DNA from: Eubacterium_B sp034180045 | GTDB taxonomy: Bacteria; Bacillota; Clostridia; Peptostreptococcales; Anaerovoracaceae | Assembly: GCA_034180045.1 (NCBI GenBank) | Contig: JAXFOY010000005.1 | Location: 23,380 to 87,379 of the forward strand | Length of the DNA stretch: 64,000 nucleotides | Direction of reading: 5' to 3' | Shown: positions 18,264-27,068 of the stretch, in pieces | Layout of the letters: every line of letters starts with the position of its first letter | Position numbering within the stretch: position 1 is the stretch's first letter | Program-made: the position numbers and the translations under genes | The notes under the pieces: model-generated | Told to the model about the DNA's origin: nothing | The model's database searches: none | What the model saw: the letters and a program-made list of their open reading frames with translations, nothing else

Positions 18264-19115
18264 ATGGGAATAGCTATTTTAGTAGTAGTCGCAGTAGGTA
18301 TCGTATGTGCAATCATGCTATCTATTGCCTCAAAAGTTTTCTTTGTTCCTGTAGACGAAACTGCGGCCGCACTTAGAGAGGCACTTCCGGGCGCAAACTG
18401 CGGCGGATGCGGGTTTGCAGGTTGTGACGACTATGCGAATTCTATGGCGCAAGATCGCAGCTTATCATGTAACAAATGTCCTGTAGGCGGACCTGCTGTT
18501 GCGGCAAAGCTTGCAGAGATACTGGGCGTGGAAGCAGGTAGCGAAGAAAGAAAGGTTGCTGTTGTTATGTGTAACGGCAACAAAGATGTATCAAAATCAC
18601 TTCTTGAGTATCAGGGACCAAAGAGCTGTAAAGCCGCTAAGCAACTGTTTGGCGGATTGAAAGAATGTCAGTTCGGTTGCCTTGGTCTAGGTGACTGCGA
18701 AGCTGCATGTAACTACGATTCAATTCGTGTTATCAACGGTGTAGCAAAGGTTGACAGAGACGCTTGTGTTGCCTGCGGGGCATGTGCGAAAGCTTGTCCA
18801 CAGGCGCTGATTCGTATTTCACCTGTTAAGAACATGGTGATTTGTCACTGCCACAGCACGGAAAAAGGCGGAGTTACCCGCAAGGCTTGTGAAGTTGGCT
18901 GTATAGGATGTAAAAAATGCGAAGGAGTATGTAAATTTGACGCTGTTCATGTAAATGACAACCTTGCATATATAGATCCTGACAAATGCAAAAACTGCGG
19001 AATGTGTGCAAAGGTTTGCCCTACCGGTGCAATTCAGAACCTGCGCTTAAGAAAAAAGAAACCCGCAGCAACGACTGAGGCGAAAGCCGCAGAGCCGGTA
19101 GCAGCTCAAGCATAA
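18264..19115 (+). CDS. rnfB: Electron transport complex subunit RnfB
   Basis: Iron-sulfur subunit that takes electrons from reduced ferredoxin. One N-terminal membrane helix (about 3-24) precedes the Fe-S domain CGGCGFAGCDDYA with a further Cys pair. Several cluster motifs follow: a C-x3-C-x5-C-x3-C group near 134-148, CVACGACAKACP near 168, CIGCKKCEGVC near 214 and CKNCGMCAKVCP near 243. An Ala/Lys-rich tail ends the 283-residue protein. AAGGAGG lies upstream of the ATG. It is last in the rnf operon and is followed by a strong terminator. Confidence 0.97.
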   Translation: MGIAILVVVAVGIVCAIMLSIASKVFFVPVDETAAALREALPGANCGGCGFAGCDDYANSMAQDRSLSCNKCPVGGPAVAAKLAEILGVEAGSEERKVAVVMCNGNKDVSKSLLEYQGPKSCKAAKQLFGGLKECQFGCLGLGDCEAACNYDSIRVINGVAKVDRDACVACGACAKACPQALIRISPVKNMVICHCHSTEKGGVTRKACEVGCIGCKKCEGVCKFDAVHVNDNLAYIDPDKCKNCGMCAKVCPTGAIQNLRLRKKKPAATTEAKAAEPVAAQA

Positions 19116-19135
19116 ACAAAATAAACAACTTATAT

Positions 19136-19166
19136 CCGACCTCGATTTTTCGAGGTCGGTTTTTTG
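19136..19166 (+). terminator. Intrinsic terminator of the rnf operon
   Basis: A perfect 10-bp GC-rich stem (CCGACCTCGA with its complement) with a short T-rich loop is followed by six T. It lies 20 bases after the rnfB stop codon. Confidence 0.93.
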
Positions 19167-19293
19167 TATGATAAACTCGGACATTATATATATCCAAAAA
19201 GAACAAAGTTAGGCTTAGGATGGATTAATTAAATTTTATCGTAAAATATTTATGAATAGAATATGAAACTTAGATGAAGTGACATGTATAGTG

Positions 19294-19322
19294 TTGTTTT
19301 CTGATAATATAACTGATATAAT
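19294..19322 (+). promoter_or_regulatory. Promoter of the CWB2 surface protein
   Basis: TTGTTT at 19294-19299 and TATAAT at 19317-19322 are 17 bp apart, and TGA before the -10 makes an extended -10. Transcription would begin near 19329, about 40 bases before the ATG. Confidence 0.7.
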
Positions 19323-19369
19323 ACTAATTTAGTGAAAATATAATCTTTGATAGAAACATAGGAGAAATA

Positions 19370-21511
19370 ATGACAAAAAATAAATTACTTAAAATCAGTA
19401 CAGCAACGCTTTCTTTATCGCTTGCGTTCGTAGCAGCGTTTTCTTCTTTCAATTTGAGGACGGCGTCAGCAGCGGAGTTTTTGCCGATAGGGACAGAAAC
19501 TTTCCCGGATGAAGGATTTAGAAACTATGTAAAACAGGAGTTTGATAAAGACAAAGATAGCAGGTTAACGCAGGAAGAAATAAAGGCGGCAAAATCGATA
19601 GATGCATATGTGATTTCATCGCCAATTAACGATTTGAAAGGGATTGAATATTTTACAGAGCTTGAAACTTATAGCAATAACAACGAAGAATCGAAAGTAC
19701 AGAGCCTTGACTTTTCAAATCTAAAAAAGCTGAATAAGGTAGAGGCAAAAAGCGGAAGCATAAAAAGCGTTAATTTAAGCGGCTGTGAAAATCTGCTTGA
19801 GCTTGACTTGGATAATAATAAGGATTTGGATAAAGTGGAGTTGACAGGCTGTAAAAACCTGAAAAAAATAAGCATGATTAATTCAGGCGTAGACACTTTG
19901 AATCTAGCTGATGCGAGCATGCTTGAGGATGTGGAATTATCCGGCAGTCCTAAGCTTACAGGAGTGAATTTCGGAGTGCATTCAAACCTAAAAAAACTGA
20001 ATCTGAAAGACGCACCTGTAGGAAACATAAGCGTAAAAAATATGCCTGCGCTCGAAGTTTTGAATATGAGCAACACAAGGGCAGATAAAATTGATATTTC
20101 AGGCAATCCTAAATTGGATAGCCTCGATTTGAGCTATAACAATATCGCAGAGCTTGACATTTCAAAAAACCCGCTTTTACGATTTTTAATCGCATCAGAA
20201 AATAAACTTAATAAATTTACATCAAAAGAAAATAGTAATTTGAATTTGATGGACTTGTCGGAAAATGAATTGACCGGAGTAGATATAAGCAAATTTCCTA
20301 ACCTCGAGTTTCTGGGAGCAGGACAAAATCGCATCGTATCGGTAGACGCTTCCCAAAATCAGAAGCTTAAGCGTTGGGAGTTTTGGACTGATAAAGTGAC
20401 CGCTAAAGTTGACACGGAAGGTGTACTTGATATGAAATCGGTAGACGCTCAGTTTGATATGTCAAAAGTTTCAAACTGGGCTAATGCGGAGAGAATTGCG
20501 GGAACAACTAAAATCAAAGTAAATAAAGATGCCAAGGATATATCGTTTAGCTATAAGTCAAATATACAGGGGCTCGATGATGCAAGAAATAAACTCAATA
20601 TAAAGAGAAGCGAAGATGAGCAGGAGGCTTATACAAAGAGAATTGCAGGAGCGAATCGATATGAGACCTCTCTTAAAGTAGCTGATGAGCTCAAGGAAAC
20701 TTACAGGTTAGAAAAATTTGACACCGTAATAGTTACAAACGGAGACAATTATGCAGATGCACTTTCAGGAGCATATTTGGCAAAGCTCAAAAAAGCGCCG
20801 CTGCTGCTCGTAAATGAACACAATATATCTGAAACGACCGAATACATCAAAAAGAATTTAGAACCCGGTAAAAAAGTTTATCTTTTAGGCGGAACCGCGG
20901 TTGTGCCGGAGACTATAAGAACAAGTCTTGAAGGAAACTTTGAAATAAAGCGACTCGCAGGCGCAGACAGGTTTGAGACAAATATTTCAATACTAAGAGA
21001 GGCCGGAGTAGATAAGGAAGATTTGCTTATTTGTTCAGGATACGGCTTTGCAGATAGCCTTGCGGCATCAGCGTCAGGGAAACCTATCTTACTGGTAGGG
21101 GAAAGCCTTAGTGATGAGCAGATTGGATATCTCAGCAGCATCAAGACAAGAGATTATATCGTTATAGGCGGTAAAATTTCTGTGAAAGAGACTGTTGAAA
21201 GAAAACTCAAGGAGCTAGGAAAAACTGAAAGAGTATTCGGCGCAAATCGATACGAAACTTCAGTTGAAATTGCAAATAAATTCTTCAAAAAGCCGAAGCT
21301 TGTCGTTTCGGCATATGGCGATAACTTCCCGGACGGTTTATGTGGTGGCGTTTTGGCAGAAGCTCTTGGAGCTCCGCTACTACTTGTAAATGATTTAAGC
21401 ACCGAAGATGCCGGCAAGTATACTAAAGATAACAATATAAAGAGACAAATTATCCTTGGAGGTAAAGCCAACATATCAGATCTGGCAGCCGGAAAAATCC
21501 TTAATAAATAA
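19370..21511 (+). CDS. Secreted leucine-rich protein with three cell-wall-binding repeats 2
   Basis: The first 34 residues form a Sec signal peptide ending ASA-A. An EF-hand-like Ca loop (DKDKDSRLTQEE) lies near 58-69. About 15 degenerate leucine-rich repeats (NLKKLNL, LDLSYNNIAELDI and similar) run from about 80 to 340. Residues 425-713 hold three CWB2 modules, each starting with AGANRYET or a variant and containing the Y/F-ADxL segment. CWB2 modules hold proteins to anionic wall polymers in Clostridia, so this is a surface protein, possibly an adhesin. Specific partner unknown. It is monocistronic between a promoter and a bidirectional terminator. Confidence 0.88.
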   Translation: MTKNKLLKISTATLSLSLAFVAAFSSFNLRTASAAEFLPIGTETFPDEGFRNYVKQEFDKDKDSRLTQEEIKAAKSIDAYVISSPINDLKGIEYFTELETYSNNNEESKVQSLDFSNLKKLNKVEAKSGSIKSVNLSGCENLLELDLDNNKDLDKVELTGCKNLKKISMINSGVDTLNLADASMLEDVELSGSPKLTGVNFGVHSNLKKLNLKDAPVGNISVKNMPALEVLNMSNTRADKIDISGNPKLDSLDLSYNNIAELDISKNPLLRFLIASENKLNKFTSKENSNLNLMDLSENELTGVDISKFPNLEFLGAGQNRIVSVDASQNQKLKRWEFWTDKVTAKVDTEGVLDMKSVDAQFDMSKVSNWANAERIAGTTKIKVNKDAKDISFSYKSNIQGLDDARNKLNIKRSEDEQEAYTKRIAGANRYETSLKVADELKETYRLEKFDTVIVTNGDNYADALSGAYLAKLKKAPLLLVNEHNISETTEYIKKNLEPGKKVYLLGGTAVVPETIRTSLEGNFEIKRLAGADRFETNISILREAGVDKEDLLICSGYGFADSLAASASGKPILLVGESLSDEQIGYLSSIKTRDYIVIGGKISVKETVERKLKELGKTERVFGANRYETSVEIANKFFKKPKLVVSAYGDNFPDGLCGGVLAEALGAPLLLVNDLSTEDAGKYTKDNNIKRQIILGGKANISDLAAGKILNK

Positions 21512-21556
21512 AAATAAATCATCCACACGTTCAACATGGAGATGGTCATCTATTAC

Positions 21557-21590
21557 AAAACAGCGCAGCGAATATTCGCTGCGCTGTTTT
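21557..21590. terminator. Bidirectional intrinsic terminator
   Basis: A perfect 26-base palindrome (13-bp arms, 21561-21586) is flanked by AAAA on one side and TTTT on the other. It serves the CWB2 gene on + and aminopeptidase P on -. The aminopeptidase stop codon touches its edge. Confidence 0.92.
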
Positions 21591-23343
21591 ATATGCTTTT
21601 CGTTTGTGTCTTTAGCCATATTCTTACGTCTTCATCAAGCATAGGAGAAAGTATTTCATAAACTTTCTTATTATAACTGTTTAGATATTTACGTTCACTG
21701 TCACTTAGCATTTCCGGGATTATAGCCTCCGGCTCGTAAGGACATAAAGTCAGCATTTCAAAGCAAAGCAACTCGTCGTCATTTTCACATTTCTTACAAA
21801 GAATTTCGTTTTCGATTCGTATTCCGAATTCGTTTTCTATGTATACTCCGGGTTCATCGCTTGTAATCATACCGGGCTTAAGTTCATAGCTGTTTGGTTT
21901 CTTACTTATGCTTTGAGGTCCTTCATGTACAGACAGAACATGTCCGACTCCGTGACCGGTTCCGTGATTGTAATCAAGTCCGATTTCGTTAAGAGGACCT
22001 CGTGCCAAAGAGTCCAAAGAGGAACCCGTTGTGCCTTCTGAAAAACGAGCCATAGCAAGGTCGAGATGCCCGCGCAGCACCGCTGTGTAATATCTTTTCA
22101 TCTTGTCTGAGAGAGGACCCAAGGCAATGGTTCTCGTTATATCGGTTGTGCCGTTTAGGTATTGTCCACCTGAATCGACCAGTATGAAGCCCTCTGCCTC
22201 AAGCGTAGCATTGCTCTCAGGGGTTGCGGAATAGTGTACTATAGCGCCGTTTGCCATATAGCCTGCGATAGTATCAAAGCTGAGATCCAAAAAGCCTTCC
22301 TGTTTTTTTCTTTGAGATTCTAAGTAGTCGGAAATCGACATCTCGCTCAGCTCTTCTGTCCCTATCGTTTTCTTAAGCCAATAGATGAAGTTGACCATGG
22401 CAAGACCGTCGCCTATATGGGCTTTTTTTGTTGCTGCGATTTCAATTTCATTTTTTACGGCTTTAAGCAAACTTACCGGTGAGATTGAATCTATCACCTT
22501 ACAACTTGGCGGCAGGCTTTTAACTAAAGAATATGAAGCGGTATCAAAGTCAACCAGGACACCGGCAGTAATAGGTATCTTTTTTATATCATCAAATATG
22601 CTGAGATAGTCTTTTACAGTAACCCCGTTTTGTTGCAAATACTCATCGCTCTCATCGCGGAACTTATACACGGTAACAGAATCAGGTGATATCAAAGTAA
22701 AGGAAAAGAACACCGGAGTTCGCTTGACATCGCTGCCGCGCAGGTTATATAGCCAGGCGTTTTCCTCAAGACCGGTAATCAAATGGTAATCCGCAGCTTT
22801 CTCAAACATTGCGTCTCTAACTTTTGCTATTTTTTTTCCAAAATCCATTCCGCTTGATTCTTTGGATAAACGCCAAACCGGATTTCCCGAAAGACTTGGT
22901 CTGCCTTCCCAAATTTGACTTGGTAGGTCTAAATCAAATTGTGTATCAGCACCGCATTTGTCGGCTACAGCTTTATAAGTTTGACCTTGACGGCATGACA
23001 ACATACGACCGTCAAGAGCGAGAACATCTCCCTTTTTTAGATTTTGAAGCAAGAAAGCATCTATCTCGGGAACGCCGGCTTCACCGGATTTCATAAGTGT
23101 TATGCCGCTGTTTTCCAGCTGTTTAGCTGCTTGAAGGAAGTATCTGCCGTCAGTCCAAAGATAAGCGGAATCTTGATTTACTACGAGTGTTCCGGCAGAA
23201 CCGGTGAAACCCGAAATATACTCCCTGCTCTTAAAATATTCGTTTATATACTCAGAACCGTGAAAATCGTTAGTAGGTACGATATATGTGCTTATATTCT
23301 GTTTTTGCATTAGCTTTTGCAGTAATTCCAACTCTTTTCTCAT
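21589..23343 (-). CDS. Xaa-Pro aminopeptidase (M24B family)
   Basis: Cytoplasmic metallopeptidase removing N-terminal residues before proline. The 584 residues comprise two creatinase-like N-terminal domains (about 1-300) and a C-terminal pita-bread catalytic domain. Metal ligands are visible: Asp in VDSGGQY and Asp in GTTDITRT, His in HGTGHGVGH, and Glu in DEPGVYIENEFGIRIENE. The two-domain N terminus matches the longer aminopeptidase P form found in Clostridia and eukaryotes. The start is ATG 23343 with AGGAG 5 bases upstream; the frame runs ten codons further without a ribosome site. Confidence 0.93.
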   Translation of the reverse strand: MRKELELLQKLMQKQNISTYIVPTNDFHGSEYINEYFKSREYISGFTGSAGTLVVNQDSAYLWTDGRYFLQAAKQLENSGITLMKSGEAGVPEIDAFLLQNLKKGDVLALDGRMLSCRQGQTYKAVADKCGADTQFDLDLPSQIWEGRPSLSGNPVWRLSKESSGMDFGKKIAKVRDAMFEKAADYHLITGLEENAWLYNLRGSDVKRTPVFFSFTLISPDSVTVYKFRDESDEYLQQNGVTVKDYLSIFDDIKKIPITAGVLVDFDTASYSLVKSLPPSCKVIDSISPVSLLKAVKNEIEIAATKKAHIGDGLAMVNFIYWLKKTIGTEELSEMSISDYLESQRKKQEGFLDLSFDTIAGYMANGAIVHYSATPESNATLEAEGFILVDSGGQYLNGTTDITRTIALGPLSDKMKRYYTAVLRGHLDLAMARFSEGTTGSSLDSLARGPLNEIGLDYNHGTGHGVGHVLSVHEGPQSISKKPNSYELKPGMITSDEPGVYIENEFGIRIENEILCKKCENDDELLCFEMLTLCPYEPEAIIPEMLSDSERKYLNSYNKKVYEILSPMLDEDVRIWLKTQTKSI

Positions 23344-23425
23344 ATTTTCTCCTATAATTTTACAAATAACCATGTTGAATACGCAGATAACTTATAAATA
23401 AAACACCGGGTGGAGTGTAATTGTT

Positions 23426-23962
23426 TTAGTAAGGCTTTTTGTCTATTCTGAGTGCTCTTTGTACATAGTAAGCCAAAATGCCGATGATTATTCCGCTGAT
23501 TATTCCTGAAAACATTAATACCGGTAAGTACATAAACATTCTCAGGTCGGAAACTATAACTGATGCGACAAGGATTTGTCCGATATTGTGCGCTACTCCT
23601 CCTGCCATGCTCACTCCTACCATGCTGAATAAATCAGCCTTTTTTAGAATCCACATGACGGAGAGGCTGAGAATTCCACCTGATAAGGCGTAAAGCGCAC
23701 CGAAGATTCCGTTGAACAACAAACCGCTGACAATAATTCTTATTACATTGATGGACATCGCATGTTTGAAGTCAAATCGGTATAAGGCGATGAGCACTGC
23801 CAGATTTGCAATTCCGAGCTTTATACCGGGGATTGCTACCGGCACGGGTATGACGGCCTCAACATAAGAGAAGATTAAGGCAAGCGCGGCAAGCAGTGAA
23901 GCCATGGCTATACGCTGTGTCTTGGATTGGTTAAAGGAGGCTGATTTATTGTGAGATAACAT
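23426..23962 (-). CDS. Gx transporter family membrane protein (HepS-like)
   Basis: Small membrane protein of 178 residues with about five or six hydrophobic segments. Its pattern (ALALIFSYVEAVIPVPVAIPGIKLGIANLAVLIALY and a later GGVAHNIGQILVA) is that of the Gx transporter family once called heptaprenyl diphosphate synthase component I. It resembles ECF substrate-binding components, and the substrate is unknown. It lies downstream of a NusG-domain-II gene on the same strand, with the two frames overlapping by 17 bases, a pairing I recall from many Clostridia near Rnf or ApbE genes. Start at ATG 23962 is supported by AGGTG upstream. Confidence 0.83.
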   Translation of the reverse strand: MLSHNKSASFNQSKTQRIAMASLLAALALIFSYVEAVIPVPVAIPGIKLGIANLAVLIALYRFDFKHAMSINVIRIIVSGLLFNGIFGALYALSGGILSLSVMWILKKADLFSMVGVSMAGGVAHNIGQILVASVIVSDLRMFMYLPVLMFSGIISGIIIGILAYYVQRALRIDKKPY

Positions 23963-24317
23963 CGTATTCACCTGCCTTTCCTTCAATAACCACTACAAGT
24001 TTATTAGGCAAGCAGACCAAGCTCTGGTGAGTGCCTGAAATCGCACCCTGTTTAACACATACCTGATTTTTGCAACTTGATTCGCTGACTTGCACCTTTC
24101 CGTTTTTTATGGTAACCTTATTCATGTGTCCGTTCTTTTCGACTGTAATTGTCCGGTCGACTTTGAGGTCGTATTTTCCGTATATCTCACCGTTGACTTT
24201 GACTATAACCTTATCTCCGGATTCGTTTCCGACAAAGGCGAAATATGACAGAGCGCAACCGATGATAACGAGACAAACAAATAGTATAATATCAGCTTTT
24301 TTTATAATTTGGAACAA
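23946..24317 (-). CDS. NusG domain II-containing membrane-anchored protein
   Basis: About 123 residues: one N-terminal helix (about residues 9-28), then an extracytoplasmic beta-rich domain with a pair of Cys (ESSCKNQVCVKQG) and SLVCLPNKLVVVIEG, typical of the NusG domain II (COG5341) family. Function is unknown; the domain is shared with the insert of some NusG proteins, but this is not a transcription factor. TTG 24317 is the likely start since AAGGAG lies 7 bases upstream; the longer frame starts at GTG 24347. Genomic pairing with Gx transporter and ApbE suggests a redox or flavin role, which is inference only. Confidence 0.8.
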   Translation of the reverse strand: MFQIIKKADIILFVCLVIIGCALSYFAFVGNESGDKVIVKVNGEIYGKYDLKVDRTITVEKNGHMNKVTIKNGKVQVSESSCKNQVCVKQGAISGTHQSLVCLPNKLVVVIEGKAGEYDVISQ

Positions 24318-24337
24318 TGGAGTTCTCCTTAGATAAT

Positions 24338-25396
24338 ATGGTAACACGAAATAAATCGATTAAGTTCATACTTACAGTTTTTTTGGTACTTTGTATCATT
24401 ATATCACAGACAGCTTGCAGCAAAAAGTCAAATCCTACTCAGAACATAGATCCTGTCCAAAAGGGAGGTTTTTATCTGGATACGGTTTGTAATATTACGA
24501 TATACCAAATGGATAAAATGTCAGAAAGCAGTGCAAATGAGGTAATCGACGGGGCATTTAAGCTATGCGAAAAATACGAGAATTTGCTGAGCAAGACCAG
24601 AGAGTCAAGCGATGTGTATAAGGTGAATCATGCAGGCGGCAAGGCTGTAGAGTGTGACGATGAAACCGTTCTTATAATACGCAAAGCGATTGAATATGCG
24701 AAACTTTCCGAAGGTAAATTCGATGTGACTATCGGGCAGGCTACAGACCTTTGGAATTTTCAACCTGAGGGCGGAGAAGGGAAGATTCCGGAACAGAGTG
24801 CCCTAAATGAAGCGCTTAAGCACGTTGACTACAGACAAATACAGATAGACGGAAAAATGATAAGTCTAAGTGATCCAAAAGGAGAAATTGATCTTGGAGG
24901 TATTGCCAAAGGATATATAGCAGATAAAGTCAGCGAGTATCTAAAGAAAAAAGGTGTTAAAGGTGCGGTAGTTGACCTTGGAGGAAATATCTCAGTTATA
25001 GGATACAAAGCGGATGAAACCGAGTTTAGAATAGGTATTCGCAATCCGTTTGGAGAAGCGGGAAGTATTATCGGAGCTATAAATGCTCATGATAAAAGCT
25101 TGGTTACATCGGGTACATATGAGCGTTCGTTCAAATTTGACGGAAAACTGTATCACCATATCCTGGATGTAAAAACCGGGTATCCGGTAGAAACAGACTT
25201 GGCTTCGGTAACTATAATAGGTGCAGGTAATGCCGGCATAGATTGTGATTCGCTTGCTACAACATGTTTGGTTTTGGGCGAAGAAAAAGCAAAAGCCCTC
25301 ATCGAATCACTGGACGGGTTTGAAGCCATTTTTGTGCAAAATGACGGTACAATCACAACGAGCAAAGATCTAAAGGGCTTTGAAGCTACAAAATAA
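24338..25396 (+). CDS. apbE: FAD:protein FMN transferase ApbE (lipoprotein)
   Basis: Transfers FMN from FAD to Thr/Ser of flavinylation motifs on the outer face of the membrane; RnfD and RnfG in this window are natural clients. A lipoprotein signal ends at the Cys in SQTAC (residue 27). Family motifs are FDVTIGQATDLW, IDLGGIAKGYIADK near 185-198, GNISVIG, HHILDxxTGYP and DCDSLATT. The length of about 350 residues is typical. ATG 24338 gives a basic signal-peptide start; ATG 24317 is also in frame but adds acidic residues. Neither has a clear ribosome site. It is head-to-head with the NusG-domain-II gene with almost no spacer. Confidence 0.93.
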   Translation: MVTRNKSIKFILTVFLVLCIIISQTACSKKSNPTQNIDPVQKGGFYLDTVCNITIYQMDKMSESSANEVIDGAFKLCEKYENLLSKTRESSDVYKVNHAGGKAVECDDETVLIIRKAIEYAKLSEGKFDVTIGQATDLWNFQPEGGEGKIPEQSALNEALKHVDYRQIQIDGKMISLSDPKGEIDLGGIAKGYIADKVSEYLKKKGVKGAVVDLGGNISVIGYKADETEFRIGIRNPFGEAGSIIGAINAHDKSLVTSGTYERSFKFDGKLYHHILDVKTGYPVETDLASVTIIGAGNAGIDCDSLATTCLVLGEEKAKALIESLDGFEAIFVQNDGTITTSKDLKGFEATK

Positions 25397-25433
25397 TAAT
25401 CCGAAAATACTCAGGATGTTCGGGACTTTGGGC

Positions 25434-26825
25434 TTAAGAAGCAGTCCATCGCACAGCGAGTTTGTGTATCATTTCATCAAGTAAATTCATAGGTATCTGA
25501 TTGTAATAAAAAATCAGCTGCCTATTTTTTTCACTTAAATTTTGGTTTTTGCTTAAGGCAGCAACATTAAGCCTGAGAGATTCCGCTTCAGAGCACAGAG
25601 TTTCAGGCGATTTGTCGGATTTGACATTTAAGATAATATTGATGCCGGATCTTGTATCTTTGGCGAATATAAAATCCTTTCCGTACTTTGCAAATGCTGC
25701 CAATGCAATTTGGAGCTTTTGGGCGTAAAGGCTTCTAAGGCGCCTTATATTTGTATAGTAATATCCATCTTCCATGAACAGAGCAAGGCTAAGCTGCTCC
25801 GTCTTTGAACATGTTTGTGTATAGTTTGCCTTGATACTTTGGTATATATCCGCCATCTTAGGCGGTAGAATCATGTAACTTATTTTTATTGCAGGGAAAA
25901 GTGTAGACGAAAAAGAGCCTAAGTACACCACGCAGTTATTTTTGTCAAGCCCCTGTAAGGCGGGTATAGGTTTGCCGAAGTAGCGAAGCTCACTGTCGTA
26001 GTCGTCCTCCAAAATTATACTGCTGTTTTTCTGTGCCCAGGAGAGAAGACGATACCTGCTGGAAATTGACATAACTGAGCCTGTAGGGAACTGATTGGCA
26101 GGGCTTACATATACGGCGGAAGCTATGTTTACAGGGAGCATATCCACGTTTATTCCGTCATTTATGACAGGTATTTTGCTGATTCCGAAACCGTTGTCCT
26201 GGAAAATCTTTTGAATCGGCATATATCCGGGATCTTCTGTGCAAATAAAGCCTATGTTCATGCGCCTAAGAATGTGACAGAGATGATTTGTCAGCTGCTG
26301 CGTGCCGGCACCGATGACAACCTGTGACGGATTTGACAAAACCCCTCTTGATGAGTACACATACCTTGAAATTTCATAGCGCAAAGCCTCTTCACCCTGC
26401 ACATCACTTTCAAACAATAGAAGCTGCGGATATTCGTTAAAGACCCTGGATGTACATTTTTTCCATTTTTGGAAATCAAATGCGGAAAGGTCATAGAGAT
26501 ATTTTGAGTTGTCAAATGTGTATTCGGATAAATCAAAGATGTTCGGTTCATGTATCTCATTTGCCTCTACAAAACTTTCAATCCTGGAGACATAAAAGCC
26601 TGACTGAGGTTTGCTGGTGATATAGCCTTCAGTTAAAAGTTGATTGTATGCCTGTTCAGATGTCGTAACTGAAATTCCGCTATTATCGGCAAGCTTTCTC
26701 AGAGAGGGGAGTTTTTCGCCCGCATGAAGGTTTCCGTTGAGTATTTCGGATTTGATATGTCTATATAATTGAATGTATAGTGGAATATTATCACTTTTTC
26801 TTTTACGTGCTACAAAAGGTTTCAT
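25434..26825 (-). CDS. MocR-type GntR/aminotransferase regulator without the PLP lysine
   Basis: The 463 residues contain an N-terminal GntR winged helix (about 12-85, with KLPSLRKLADNSGISVTTSEQAYNQL) and a fold-type I aminotransferase-like domain. Family landmarks are present: PANQFPTGS, EDDYDSELRY and YLGSFSSTLFPAIKISY. In the last, MocR proteins normally read GTFSKxLxP, where Lys forms the PLP aldimine; here it is Ser (codons TCG TCT). Cofactor binding would therefore be non-covalent or lost. MocR members often control vitamin B6 or amine metabolism. It is divergent from ecfA1 across 243 bp, but a link to that vitamin transporter is only suggestive. Confidence 0.85.
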   Translation of the reverse strand: MKPFVARKRKSDNIPLYIQLYRHIKSEILNGNLHAGEKLPSLRKLADNSGISVTTSEQAYNQLLTEGYITSKPQSGFYVSRIESFVEANEIHEPNIFDLSEYTFDNSKYLYDLSAFDFQKWKKCTSRVFNEYPQLLLFESDVQGEEALRYEISRYVYSSRGVLSNPSQVVIGAGTQQLTNHLCHILRRMNIGFICTEDPGYMPIQKIFQDNGFGISKIPVINDGINVDMLPVNIASAVYVSPANQFPTGSVMSISSRYRLLSWAQKNSSIILEDDYDSELRYFGKPIPALQGLDKNNCVVYLGSFSSTLFPAIKISYMILPPKMADIYQSIKANYTQTCSKTEQLSLALFMEDGYYYTNIRRLRSLYAQKLQIALAAFAKYGKDFIFAKDTRSGINIILNVKSDKSPETLCSEAESLRLNVAALSKNQNLSEKNRQLIFYYNQIPMNLLDEMIHKLAVRWTAS

Positions 26826-26896
26826 CGCGCCCCCAACTAAACTGTATACTAAAATATTTGACTAATTGTAACTTTATTAAGATACACTATGGTGAT

Positions 26897-26924
26897 ATTA
26901 TATACTCTGCAATATAAAAGTCAA
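26897..26924 (-). promoter_or_regulatory. Promoter of the MocR-type gene
   Basis: On the minus strand TTGACT (26924-26919) and TATAAT (26902-26897) are 16 bp apart. The 5' leader would be about 65 bases. I see no clear direct repeats of the kind MocR proteins bind. Confidence 0.7.
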
Positions 26925-27068
26925 TCCCGTAAGGATTAAGCTCGCGTACTTGTTGCAAGAACAGCTCTTTTGTTGTAGGATAATAATGTTGAATTATGTT
27001 TATTTTTCAATTTAATGTATATAGATACTAAATAGGCGGCAATGTAGAATAGCTGTCGGGACGGAATT

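Noticed and set aside
19136..19369. CRISPR repeats or mobile element near the surface protein gene
   Set aside because: No regularly spaced repeats, transposase fragments or target duplications are visible here or elsewhere in the window.
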